Origin: Bacillota bacterium
GTDB lineage: Bacteria; Bacillota; Bacilli; Alicyclobacillales; SLC66
DNA length: 64,000 nucleotides
Direction: 5' to 3'
Assembly: GCA_021821085.1 (NCBI GenBank)
Contig: JAKACV010000005.1
Span: forward strand, 32,909 to 96,908
Every line of letters starts with the position of its first letter. Position 1 is the first letter of the stretch. A program made the translations under genes and the position numbers. A model generated the notes under the pieces. It was not told the origin of the DNA and did no database searches. It saw only the letters and a program-made list of their open reading frames with translations. Shown here one piece after another: positions 17,232-25,014 of this stretch.

Positions 17232-17388
17232 GAGTCTGTTCAAAAAGGGTTGAGGTAAGATGTAAGCAGGGGTTTGGTGAAGTCTGGACATGCGCGCGGA
17301 GTGTACGATAGGTGGTACATGAGCACGCATGTCCAGCACAAGCCGAAGCCCTGCGCCGCAGAGTTCTCGACCCTTTTTGAACAACCTC
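17232..17388 (+). mobile_element. 157-bp MITE-like hairpin element, copy 1
   Basis: The element has 23-bp terminal inverted repeats (20 of 23 matching, core TGTTCAAAAAGGGT) and nested inner repeats, including the perfect pair CTGGACATGCG and CGCATGTCCAG, so the whole unit can fold into one hairpin. It is bounded by the direct repeat TATCA at 17227-17231 and 17389-17393, a target duplication. It has no coding capacity for a transposase. It differs from the copies at 23625 and 27672 by about four bases each. Confidence 0.9.
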
Positions 17389-17400
17389 TATCAATGTAAA

Positions 17401-17424
17401 TTGACAGTAGATCCTTTTTACTGA
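17401..17424 (+). promoter_or_regulatory. candidate SigA promoter of metG
   Basis: TTGACA at 17401-17406 is followed after 17-18 bases by ATACCA/TACCAT, a weak -10. It lies just downstream of hairpin element copy 1 and about 95 bases before metG. Confidence 0.4.
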
Positions 17425-17517
17425 TACCATGTTCGACAAGAAACATTTGGTCATTCAAGGGATGAACGCAGTGTCATGGGCGTTTAGATTGCTTGGTGAA
17501 AACGGAGGATTACTCAC

Positions 17518-19512
17518 GTGAGCGAACGTACATTTTATATCACCACCCCTATTTATTATCCGAATGATAAGTTGCATATTGGTCATGCGTACACTACCAC
17601 GATTGCAGATACGTTAGCTCGTTATAAACGCCTTCAAGGATATGCTGTGTGGTATCTCACTGGGACGGACGAGCATGGTCAAAAATTGCAACGCAAAGCG
17701 GAGGAAGCAGGGAAAGATCCACAGACTTATATTGACGGGATCGTTGGTTGGATTCAGGCTTTGTGGGGACGGTTAGACATTTCGTATGACGATTTTATTC
17801 GTACGACTGAACCACGCCATAAGACGATGGTACAAAAGATTTTCGCTCGCCTTGTTGAACAGGGAGATATTTATCTGGGGGAATATGAGGGTTGGTACTG
17901 CACACCATGCGAGTCTTTTTGGACAGAGCGGCAACTAAAGGATGGGTTCTGTCCAGATTGTGGTAGGCCGGTTGAGCTTGTTCGTGAACCAAGTTACTTT
18001 TTTCGCATGGGTAAGTACGCTGATCGACTCGTCGCTTATTATGAGGAGCATCCGGATTTTATTTTGCCCGAGTCGCGAAAGCATGAGATGTTGAATAATT
18101 TTCTGCGTCCAGGACTCGAAGATTTGTGCGTATCGCGAACGAGTTTTAGCTGGGGGATCCCTGTTGCAGATGATCCTTTACATGTGGTCTATGTTTGGTT
18201 AGATGCGTTAACTAATTATGTTTCAGCACTTGGTTATCTGTCGGATGATCCTGCATTGCAGCAACGTTTTGCTCGTTTTTGGCCAGCGAATGTTCATGTG
18301 ATGGCGAAGGAAATCGCGCGCTTCCATACAATCTATTGGCCTATCTTTCTTATGGCCTTAGATCTGCCGCTTCCAAAACAAGTAGTGGCACATGGCTGGT
18401 TATTGATGAAGGATGGGAAAATGTCCAAGTCTAAGGGCAATGTGATCGATCCGAATATTCTCATAGACCGCTATGGTTCTGATGCTCTCCGTTACTTTTT
18501 AATGCGAGAAATTCCGTTTGGACAAGATGGGGTATTCACGCCTGAAGCGCTTATGGAGAGATTAAATTTTGATCTGGCGAATGATCTTGGCAATTTACTT
18601 CATCGTTCATTGTCGATGTTAGGGCAGTTTTGTGATGGTGTAATTCCTGAGAGTCGTCAACCAACTTCGCTTGAAACGGAGTTTGCACAGCTTGCATATG
18701 AATCGGCACTACAAGTGGAGGATGCACTTGATCGCTATGACTTTGCAGGGGCACTTTCTGCCGTGTGGAACATTGTCCGAAGAGGGAATCGGTATATTGA
18801 TGAGACGGCGCCTTGGGCATTGGCGAAAAAGGGCGATACAGAACGGCTTGGGACGGTACTCTACACCACATTTGAGGGTTTGCGCATCGTGAGTGTATTG
18901 CTGCAGCCGTTTATGCCAAAGACATCACCAAAAATGTGGGATCAGATGGGCATTGAAGCTGGGGAGTTGACGACGTGGGAGAGTGCGAAAGTATTCGGGA
19001 AGTTGTCGAGTGGCACCCTTTGCAAAAAGGGTGACCCGATCTTTCCTCGTCTTGATGTGAAGGAGGAGATAGAAGCTTTGGATCGAATCATGGAAGAGCA
19101 AAAAGGGTATGAAACAAAGGAATCAATGGGAGTACAGGAGCAAGCTGTCGTTAAACCTGTCGATAACTCTGAGGAGACTGGTGTCGTTCATTTTATCCAA
19201 ATTGATGATTTTGCAAAAGTAGATTTGCGTGTAGCGCAAGTGGTTCATGCGGAAGCAGTGCCAAAAGCAGACAAACTACTCAAGTTGCAGCTTGATCTAG
19301 GAACAGAACAACGCCAGGTTGTATCAGGTATTGCCAAACACTATGCACCAGAACAACTGATCGGGCAAAAGGTGATTCTCGTAGCAAATTTGAAACCTGT
19401 GAAACTGCGTGGGGTTGCTTCAGATGGGATGATTTTGGCCGCATCGTCCGGCGACCAACTCGTACTTGCTACAGTTTCCGGTGAGATTCCATTGGGGGCA
19501 AAGGTAAAGTGA
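17518..19512 (+). CDS. metG: methionine-tRNA ligase
   Basis: A 664-aa class I synthetase charging tRNA-Met. HIGH is at residues 20-23, a zinc knuckle with Cys 128, 131, 145 and 148 lies in the connective insertion, and KMSKS follows at about residue 300. The C-terminal 110 residues form the tRNA-binding (Trbp111-like) domain seen in Bacillus MetS. Start is GTG at 17518 behind CGGAGG. Its stop overlaps the tatD start as GTGA, so metG-tatD-rnmV-rsmA are coupled. Confidence 0.97.
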   Translation: MSERTFYITTPIYYPNDKLHIGHAYTTTIADTLARYKRLQGYAVWYLTGTDEHGQKLQRKAEEAGKDPQTYIDGIVGWIQALWGRLDISYDDFIRTTEPRHKTMVQKIFARLVEQGDIYLGEYEGWYCTPCESFWTERQLKDGFCPDCGRPVELVREPSYFFRMGKYADRLVAYYEEHPDFILPESRKHEMLNNFLRPGLEDLCVSRTSFSWGIPVADDPLHVVYVWLDALTNYVSALGYLSDDPALQQRFARFWPANVHVMAKEIARFHTIYWPIFLMALDLPLPKQVVAHGWLLMKDGKMSKSKGNVIDPNILIDRYGSDALRYFLMREIPFGQDGVFTPEALMERLNFDLANDLGNLLHRSLSMLGQFCDGVIPESRQPTSLETEFAQLAYESALQVEDALDRYDFAGALSAVWNIVRRGNRYIDETAPWALAKKGDTERLGTVLYTTFEGLRIVSVLLQPFMPKTSPKMWDQMGIEAGELTTWESAKVFGKLSSGTLCKKGDPIFPRLDVKEEIEALDRIMEEQKGYETKESMGVQEQAVVKPVDNSEETGVVHFIQIDDFAKVDLRVAQVVHAEAVPKADKLLKLQLDLGTEQRQVVSGIAKHYAPEQLIGQKVILVANLKPVKLRGVASDGMILAASSGDQLVLATVSGEIPLGAKVK

Positions 19513-20288
19513 CATTGTCGTTGTTTGATACACATACGCACCTTAATGACGCAGATCTCTTGGCGCGAACAGAAGAACTCTTGGTGCGCGCGCAAGAGGC
19601 TGGAGTGCTTCGTCTCGTGGTTCCAGGGTATGACCGAGAATCATCGCTAAGGGCAATGGATTTGGCGTCGCGTTATGAGTCTGTATATGCGGTGGTCGGT
19701 TATCATCCACAGGATGCAAGAGCGGTCAAGGAACAAGATTTTGCTGATCTTGAGAGATGGATAAACGATGCGAAAGTGGTTGGTATCGGAGAAATCGGGC
19801 TAGATTACCATTATGATGATACACCGCGTGAGATACAGGCAGACGTATTTCGGCGCCAGATTGCGATCGCTAAACGCGTGAAAAAACCAATTGTAATTCA
19901 CGATCGAGATGCCCATGGCGATATAGTAAACATCTTGAGGGAAGAAAATGCAAAGGAAATTGGTGGGATCATGCACTGCTTCTCAGGGAGTGTAGAGATG
20001 GCCATAGACTGTTTAAACTTAAATTTCTATATCTCCTTTGCCGGACCTGTCACATTTAAAAATGCGTTGCGACCACAGGAGGTGGCTCTGAACATCCCGC
20101 TAGATCGGTTGTTAGTTGAAACAGACGCCCCTTATCTAACGCCAGTGCCGCATCGTGGCAAGCAAAATGAACCAGCAAATGTGCGCTTGGTGGCAGAGAA
20201 GTTGGCTCAACTGCGCGGGATTTCGGTGAATGAGTTGGCGCAGGTGACCTATGAGAATGCAAATCGCATATTTGGTATTAAGGGATGA
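19509..20288 (+). CDS. tatD: TatD family metal-dependent hydrolase
   Basis: A 259-aa TIM-barrel hydrolase. It begins SLFDTHTHL, the metal-binding HxH motif; GEIGLDYH supplies another ligand and the late LLVETDAPYL holds the catalytic Asp. TatD enzymes are 3'-5' DNA exonucleases or deacylases; the Gram-positive YabD role is not settled. The GTG start overlaps the metG stop, and its own TGA overlaps the rnmV ATG. Confidence 0.94.
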   Translation: MTLSLFDTHTHLNDADLLARTEELLVRAQEAGVLRLVVPGYDRESSLRAMDLASRYESVYAVVGYHPQDARAVKEQDFADLERWINDAKVVGIGEIGLDYHYDDTPREIQADVFRRQIAIAKRVKKPIVIHDRDAHGDIVNILREENAKEIGGIMHCFSGSVEMAIDCLNLNFYISFAGPVTFKNALRPQEVALNIPLDRLLVETDAPYLTPVPHRGKQNEPANVRLVAEKLAQLRGISVNELAQVTYENANRIFGIKG

Positions 20289-20845
20289 ATACGATGCAGG
20301 TGAAGGAAGTCATCATTGTAGAGGGAACGCATGATCGCGATCGAATTATGCAGGCAGTTTCTGCAGACGTGCTTGTGACGGGTGGTTCGCATATTGCAAA
20401 GGATGTATTTGATCGAATTGAGCGAGTGGCTAAGGAACGCGGGATTATTGTATTAACTGATCCCGATTTTGCCGGCAATCACATTCGAAGGATGATCACA
20501 CAACGGTTTCCTCATGCGAAGCACGCGTATATTGAACGTGCAAAGGCAATGAGAAAAGGCGATATCGGTGTTGAAAATGCACCGCCGCAAGCGATCATAG
20601 AGGCTCTACAAAAAGTACGTACCGTATGGGAACGGCCTGGTCAGATCGTTTCTTGGAGCGAACTGCAAAACGAGGGCTTCGTGGGAAGTTCACAGGCGGC
20701 TCAACGTCGTGAACGTCTTGGGGCTATTTTGCACATTGGGTACGCGAATGCAAAAACCTTCTTTCATCGGTTGAATACACTTAGTGTATCTCGCGCTGAA
20801 TTTGATGCGGCATTGGCACGATTGGAAGTGGAGGAGAGGCATTGA
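20285..20845 (+). CDS. rnmV: ribonuclease M5
   Basis: RNase M5 performs final maturation of 5S rRNA in Firmicutes. The Toprim domain is clear: IIVEGTHDRD at the start and LTDPDFAGNHIR with the second acidic pair. Length (186 aa) is normal. ATGA overlap with tatD and TTGA overlap with rsmA mark a tightly coupled operon. Confidence 0.95.
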   Translation: MNTMQVKEVIIVEGTHDRDRIMQAVSADVLVTGGSHIAKDVFDRIERVAKERGIIVLTDPDFAGNHIRRMITQRFPHAKHAYIERAKAMRKGDIGVENAPPQAIIEALQKVRTVWERPGQIVSWSELQNEGFVGSSQAAQRRERLGAILHIGYANAKTFFHRLNTLSVSRAEFDAALARLEVEERH

Positions 20846-21780
20846 AACAGCGGCTGTATCAGCCCCGTGTTGTGGGAGATCTACTGAAGAGACATGGGTT
20901 TGCAATGAAGAAGGGATTAGGACAGAACTTTCTCATCGATGCGCACGTGCTCGGCGAAATTGTAGATGCAGCATTAGAAGGAGTTTCGCCAGTTGGTGAG
21001 AAGATCGCTGTAGAGGTCGGTCCAGGTATAGGGACCCTTACCCAGGCGTTGATTGAGGGCGGCTTTGATCGGGTCATTGCAATTGAGAAGGATAGGAGAT
21101 TACAACCTCTTCTACTGGAAACGCTCGGAGAGTACAAAAACATTGATGTGCATTATGCAGATGCCTTGCAATTTGACTTCACATCCCTTTTACAAGGGAT
21201 TGCACAAGATGCGACTGTCCGTTTTGCAGCGAATTTACCTTACTACATTACGACTCCTCTTTTGATGCACCTGTTGGAGAGCCGATTCCCTTTTTCACAC
21301 TTGGTGGTTATGGTGCAAAAGGAAGTGGCTGAGCGAATGGTTGCAAAACCTGGGGGAAAAGACTATGGTGCTTTGAGTGTTGCTGTGCAATACTATTCAC
21401 AAGCGAAATTAGTGATGATCGTACCTGGAACCTGTTTTATGCCCAAACCAGATGTTGAGTCTGCAGTTGTTTCTTTACAGAGGGTGAATCATGGATATGA
21501 TTGTGATCAGGCCATGCTATTTCGCGTTGTGCGAGGCGCATTTGCTAAACGTAGAAAAACGCTAGAGAATACGTTAGCGATGGAGTTTGGGCTAACCAAG
21601 CCAATTGTGCGCGCTTGGTTAGAAAGTGCGGGGATTGAAGGGATTCGTCGCGGGGAGACGCTAAGTCTTGATGAGTTTGCGGTGCTTACCGATCGCTTTG
21701 AACAGTTTGTCTCTTCATTCGATAGGAAGGTGACAACAGATGAAATTCATGAGTCCGACGAAAGGCAGTATGACGATTGA
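20842..21780 (+). CDS. rsmA: 16S rRNA dimethyladenosine transferase
   Basis: RsmA (KsgA) dimethylates A1518 and A1519 of 16S rRNA. Motifs seen: KKGLGQNFLID near the N terminus, SAM-binding VEVGPGIGTLTQ and catalytic NLPYYITTPL. It starts with TTG at 20842 overlapping the rnmV stop, with GGAGGAGAGG in front. At 312 aa it is slightly longer than the usual 290, with a C-terminal tail overlapping the next gene by 41 bases. Confidence 0.96.
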   Translation: MKQRLYQPRVVGDLLKRHGFAMKKGLGQNFLIDAHVLGEIVDAALEGVSPVGEKIAVEVGPGIGTLTQALIEGGFDRVIAIEKDRRLQPLLLETLGEYKNIDVHYADALQFDFTSLLQGIAQDATVRFAANLPYYITTPLLMHLLESRFPFSHLVVMVQKEVAERMVAKPGGKDYGALSVAVQYYSQAKLVMIVPGTCFMPKPDVESAVVSLQRVNHGYDCDQAMLFRVVRGAFAKRRKTLENTLAMEFGLTKPIVRAWLESAGIEGIRRGETLSLDEFAVLTDRFEQFVSSFDRKVTTDEIHESDERQYDD

Positions 21781-22222
21781 AGAAGTAGCTCTCGACATGA
21801 GTCAATATCTTGCAGAAAGACCGGAAGCTAAGTATCGATTGATCGTTGGCTCAGATTCACAACCACATGTTGCGCGCCAGTCCACTTTGTTTGTAACGGC
21901 CATCGTTATTCACAGGGTAGGGAAAGGCGCGCGTTTTTATATTTTGAAGCGTCCCTATAAACGCCCCATCCGTTTGCGCCAACGTATTTTTATGGAGGCT
22001 TCCATGGCACTTGAAGTGGTTCATGAGTTAGAACAAGTCCTCAGTCAATATCACGTTGTATTACCTATTGAGGTTCATCTTGATATTGGAGAAGAGGGGG
22101 AGACAAAGGCATTGATCAAGGAACTGGTGGGTTGGGTTACGCAAAGCGGATATTTGCCTAAGATTAAGCCTGAGTCATTTGGCGCCTCTAAGGTTGCAGA
22201 TCGCTATAGCAAGTCTGAATGA
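21740..22222 (+). CDS. YkuK-like RNase H-fold protein (DUF458)
   Basis: A 160-aa protein recognised as the YkuK/DUF458 family: KFMSPTKGSMTIEEV at the N terminus, then LIVGSDSQ with a conserved Asp and a later DIGEEGETK. The family is proposed to share the RNase H fold; no function is established. It is not in this place in B. subtilis, where yabG follows rsmA. AGGAAGGTG precedes the ATG, which lies inside the end of rsmA. Confidence 0.8.
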   Translation: MKFMSPTKGSMTIEEVALDMSQYLAERPEAKYRLIVGSDSQPHVARQSTLFVTAIVIHRVGKGARFYILKRPYKRPIRLRQRIFMEASMALEVVHELEQVLSQYHVVLPIEVHLDIGEEGETKALIKELVGWVTQSGYLPKIKPESFGASKVADRYSKSE

Positions 22223-22300
22223 TGATCAGGCCGATTCACGAATCTCCGCTTCTGTACATAAGATACCGTCAAAGGATGTTGATGAAGGAGGCGGTTCTGT

Positions 22301-23164
22301 GTGTGGAAAGTAGGAGATTTAGTTGTCCGTCCTTCTTACGGTCGAGATATTTGTTTTGTTATCGTTGGAGTCGACGCAAAGGCTGGTGTAGCGATTTTAA
22401 AAGGTCTTGATTTGCGTTTGATTGCAGATGCGCCTTTTGAGGATTTGGCGGCATTGACAGAAACGGATTGGAAGTCCTATCAGGTGGCACAAGCGAAACT
22501 GGAGCATGAGACATTGCGTCTTGTGCAACTGCGTCGACAGGTGGAAAAAGACAAATTGGGATATCGCTCAGAGAAGAGAAGACAGGGTCATGATTTTTTT
22601 GAATTGCCCGGCCGCGTACTGCATTTGGATGGCGATGGCGTCTATTTAGAAAAATGTTTGGATGTTTATCGTCATTTGGGAATTCGCGCGGTCGGGAAAA
22701 ACATCCCAGAGGCACGCATGGCAGATGTCATGCATCAATTGTTAACTGAATACGATCCGGATATTTTAATTATTACAGGACATGATAGTGTTTTGCGTAG
22801 CGCTAAGGGGGAAGATGCGTTGCGCCTTGATAATTATCGTAATTCGGATCATTTCATTCGGGCCGTTAAAGCTGCTCGCAAGTTTGAGCGAAGCCTAGAT
22901 GAGTTAATTATATTTGCTGGTGCGTGTCAATCGCACTATGAGGCATTGCTGGAATCCGGGGCGAATTTTGCAAGTTCACCTGAGCGGATTTTAATTCACG
23001 CGTTAGACCCAGTATTTCTCGCGGAACAAATTGCCTATACCCCAATAAATGAAACCATTGATATTTTCCGAGTCGTCAAATCGACGATTACGGGTACGGA
23101 AGGTTTAGGCGGCATTGAGTCACGCGGTAAGTATCGAGTTGGATTGCCGCGATCTCGCTACTGA
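22301..23164 (+). CDS. yabG: sporulation-specific protease YabG
   Basis: A 287-aa protein matching YabG, the mother-cell protease that trims coat proteins such as SpoIVA and helps coat cross-linking. Recognised by KVGDLVVRPSYG at the N terminus and by the conserved ITGHDS and GACQSHYEA segments; the Cys and His of the latter are likely catalytic. GTG start at 22301 behind AAGGAGGCGG. In B. subtilis it is SigK-dependent; no such promoter was identified here. Confidence 0.93.
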   Translation: MWKVGDLVVRPSYGRDICFVIVGVDAKAGVAILKGLDLRLIADAPFEDLAALTETDWKSYQVAQAKLEHETLRLVQLRRQVEKDKLGYRSEKRRQGHDFFELPGRVLHLDGDGVYLEKCLDVYRHLGIRAVGKNIPEARMADVMHQLLTEYDPDILIITGHDSVLRSAKGEDALRLDNYRNSDHFIRAVKAARKFERSLDELIIFAGACQSHYEALLESGANFASSPERILIHALDPVFLAEQIAYTPINETIDIFRVVKSTITGTEGLGGIESRGKYRVGLPRSRY

Positions 23165-23218
23165 CTCCTAAGAGTCTATTTGAATGGGTATTCTAAAAAA
23201 TCTGGGTTGATTAGATGA

Positions 23219-23290
23219 TTGACAAAGAAAAACATTGACTGATATAATATTCAGCCGCGTTTGACACAACGAAGGAGGATGTGCTATACT
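23219..23290 (+). promoter_or_regulatory. tandem SigA promoters of veg
   Basis: Two near-consensus promoters lie in series: TTGACA 23219-23224 with TATAAT 23243-23248, and TTGACA 23261-23266 with TATACT 23285-23290, both with 18-base spacers. The second is embraced by a perfect 9-bp inverted repeat, CACAACGAA (23265-23273) and TTCGTTGTG (23291-23299), which could be an operator or a hairpin. Confidence 0.8.
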
Positions 23291-23315
23291 TTCGTTGTGA
23301 AAAGAGGTGGAGTGT

Positions 23316-23594
23316 GTGGCTGCAAAGAACGCTTTGAACGATATTAAGCGAAACTTGGAAGGGCTTGTAGGAGAGAAGATTCTTCTGCGCGCAAATGGCG
23401 GTCGGAGGAAAACGGTTGAACGTACGGGCATCTTAGAGGAAACATACCCATCTGTGTTTATTGTAAAGTTGGATCAAGCAGAAAATTCATTTAAGCGCGT
23501 ATCGTATAGCTACGCTGACATTTTGACAGAAACGGTAGAACTGAGTGTGTATCGTGGCGATGCACCAGTTGTGATTTCGGATTTTGACGAATAA
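23316..23594 (+). CDS. veg: Veg protein, biofilm-related
   Basis: A 92-aa protein closely matching Veg, including [20 protein letters not shown] and [18 protein letters not shown]. In B. subtilis Veg is abundant and stimulates biofilm matrix genes through SinR. The start is GTG at 23316 with AGAGGTGG six bases before it; an in-frame GTG at 23307 overlaps that site. Tandem strong promoters precede it, as in B. subtilis. Confidence 0.93.
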   Translation: MAAKNALNDIKRNLEGLVGEKILLRANGGRRKTVERTGILEETYPSVFIVKLDQAENSFKRVSYSYADILTETVELSVYRGDAPVVISDFDE

Positions 23595-23624
23595 CTATAC
23601 TTTTATAAAATGTAATAACTAAAA

Positions 23625-23781
23625 GAGCCTGTTCAAAAAGGGTTGAGGTAAGATGCAAGCAGGGGTTTGGTGAAGTCTGGACATGCGCGCGGAGTGTACG
23701 ATAGGTGGTACATGAGCACGCATGTCCAGCACAAGCCGAAGCCCTGCGCCGCAGAGTACTCGACCCTTTTTGATCAACCTC
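23625..23781 (+). mobile_element. 157-bp MITE-like hairpin element, copy 2
   Basis: Same length and structure as copy 1, about 97 percent identical, flanked by the target duplication TAAAA at 23620-23624 and 23782-23786. It is inserted between the veg stop and its terminator, and the duplicated bases belong to the terminator A-tract. Confidence 0.9.
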
Positions 23782-23782
23782 T

Positions 23783-23830
23783 AAAAGCCCCTTATGCGAG
23801 AATGTTCTTCGCTTAAGGGGCTTTTATTTT
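23783..23830 (+). terminator. intrinsic terminator of veg
   Basis: AAAAGCCCCTTA (23783-23794) pairs with TAAGGGGCTTTT (23814-23825), followed by a T-rich run. The rest of the veg-sspF gap to 23904 shows no clear SigG promoter. Confidence 0.85.
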
Positions 23831-23904
23831 TAGAAAGATCGCATATGCAAGTACATGACGGGAAAGCTAGGTTTGGACGCAGGATTCAAAGGGGGTAAAA
23901 CTAC

Positions 23905-24087
23905 ATGGGGCGCAGGCGTGGAGTGATGTCCGAGCAATTCAAATACGAACTCGCAAAGGATCTGGGCTTTTATCCCACTCTTCAAAAAGAGGGATGGGGC
24001 GGCATTACCACCAGGGATGCTGGAAACATGGTCAAGCGGGCTATTGAAATTGCAGAACAGTCGCTCGCAGTTCGCGAAGACCGGTAG
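23905..24087 (+). CDS. sspF: small acid-soluble spore protein, alpha/beta type
   Basis: A 60-aa SASP with the family motifs [11 protein letters not shown] and [17 protein letters not shown]. It coats and protects forespore DNA and supplies amino acids at germination. The germination protease site consensus is not obvious, as usual for SspF. The place between veg and ispE is conserved, but two cyanophycin genes now follow it. Confidence 0.93.
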   Translation: MGRRRGVMSEQFKYELAKDLGFYPTLQKEGWGGITTRDAGNMVKRAIEIAEQSLAVREDR

Positions 24088-24111
24088 TTAAACCTGGAGA
24101 TGAGCGACCGG

Positions 24112-24134
24112 GACGACTGGTTGATCCAGTCGTC
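24112..24134 (+). terminator. hairpin between sspF and cphB
   Basis: Perfect 9-bp arms GACGACTGG (24112-24120) and CCAGTCGTC (24126-24134) with a 5-base loop. The following tract is TCTCTCTG rather than a T-run, so it may be a weak terminator or an RNA-stabilising hairpin separating sspF from the cph genes. Confidence 0.5.
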
Positions 24135-24189
24135 TCTCTGTATAAAGAACGATAAAAAGGTAATTATATGCAGTGAATGGGGGCGAAGA

Positions 24190-25014
24190 ATGAGCGAGCA
24201 ACGTGGCGCTCTTGTGATTATTGGGGGGGCCGAGGACAAGCGTGGGGGCATGGTAATTTTACGTGAGTTTATTCGGTTAGCAGGTGGAACGCATGCTCGT
24301 ATCGTTGTGATGACGGTAGCTACAGAACTCCCCCTTGAAGTGGGAGCGGACTATATCGACGTGTTTGAAAAGATTGGCGTCGAAGATGTTCGTACGTTTG
24401 ATGTTTCTTCGAGAGAGGCTGCCGACCGCGATAGTGCATGTAGAGCCATTGAGAGAGCTACGGGTGTGTTTTTTACTGGCGGGGAACAGCTTCGTATCAC
24501 AAAATTACTAGGTGGCACAAAAGTGGACTCTGCTTTGCAAACTGCGCATGAACGGGGTGTGATCCTCGCAGGTACCAGTGCAGGAGCCTCTATGATGAGC
24601 AGCACCATGATTGTCGAAGGGGCAGGGGATACTAACCCCCGTATCGGGATTGTACAAATGGCTCCAGGAATGGAGTTTATCGACGGGGTCGTAATTGATC
24701 AACATTTTGCGCAGCGTGGTCGATTAGGCCGTTTATTATCTGCTGTTGCGCAATACCCACATCATTTAGGATTAGGCATTGATGAAGATACGGCTGTAAT
24801 TGTTAGAGGGACTGAGTTTGAAGTGATTGGAAAAGGTGCGGTATCTGTTGTCGATGCGGGATCTCTGTCCTTTTCTAACTTGGGCGAATTAGAAAATAAC
24901 GACGCATTAGCGTTGTGCGGTATAAAACTTCATATTTTACCTGCGGGGTATCAATTTTCTTTGCGTGAGCGCAAACCGAATTTAGAACGCCTTACGAGGA
25001 GTGGAGATAAGTGA
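24190..25014 (+). CDS. cphB: cyanophycinase
   Basis: A 274-aa serine peptidase of family S51. The nucleophile elbow GTSAGAS holds the catalytic Ser, preceded by FFTGGEQLR and followed by DQHFAQRGR, all typical of cyanophycinase. It releases beta-Asp-Arg dipeptides from cyanophycin. No signal peptide is seen, so it acts on intracellular polymer. The frame opens at 24100, but GGGGGCGAAG places the start at ATG 24190. GTGA overlap with cphA shows co-translation. Confidence 0.93.
   Translation: MSEQRGALVIIGGAEDKRGGMVILREFIRLAGGTHARIVVMTVATELPLEVGADYIDVFEKIGVEDVRTFDVSSREAADRDSACRAIERATGVFFTGGEQLRITKLLGGTKVDSALQTAHERGVILAGTSAGASMMSSTMIVEGAGDTNPRIGIVQMAPGMEFIDGVVIDQHFAQRGRLGRLLSAVAQYPHHLGLGIDEDTAVIVRGTEFEVIGKGAVSVVDAGSLSFSNLGELENNDALALCGIKLHILPAGYQFSLRERKPNLERLTRSGDK

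Larger units (their letters stand above)
16897..17517. other. intergenic region sigK-metG with a mobile element copy
   Basis: This 620-bp gap holds the 157-bp hairpin element at 17232-17388 and a candidate SigA promoter at 17401. Frames open across the hairpin on both strands are explained by its palindromic structure. In the first 330 bases I see no gene, clear terminator or T-box leader. Confidence 0.7.

Noticed and set aside
17117..17458. Short frames on both strands across hairpin copy 1
   Set aside because: They arise from the palindromic element, differ between copies and lack a plausible start site.
16897..17517. T-box or other riboswitch upstream of metG
   Set aside because: I looked for the conserved T-box core and an antiterminator and found neither; the gap is occupied by the mobile element and a simple promoter.
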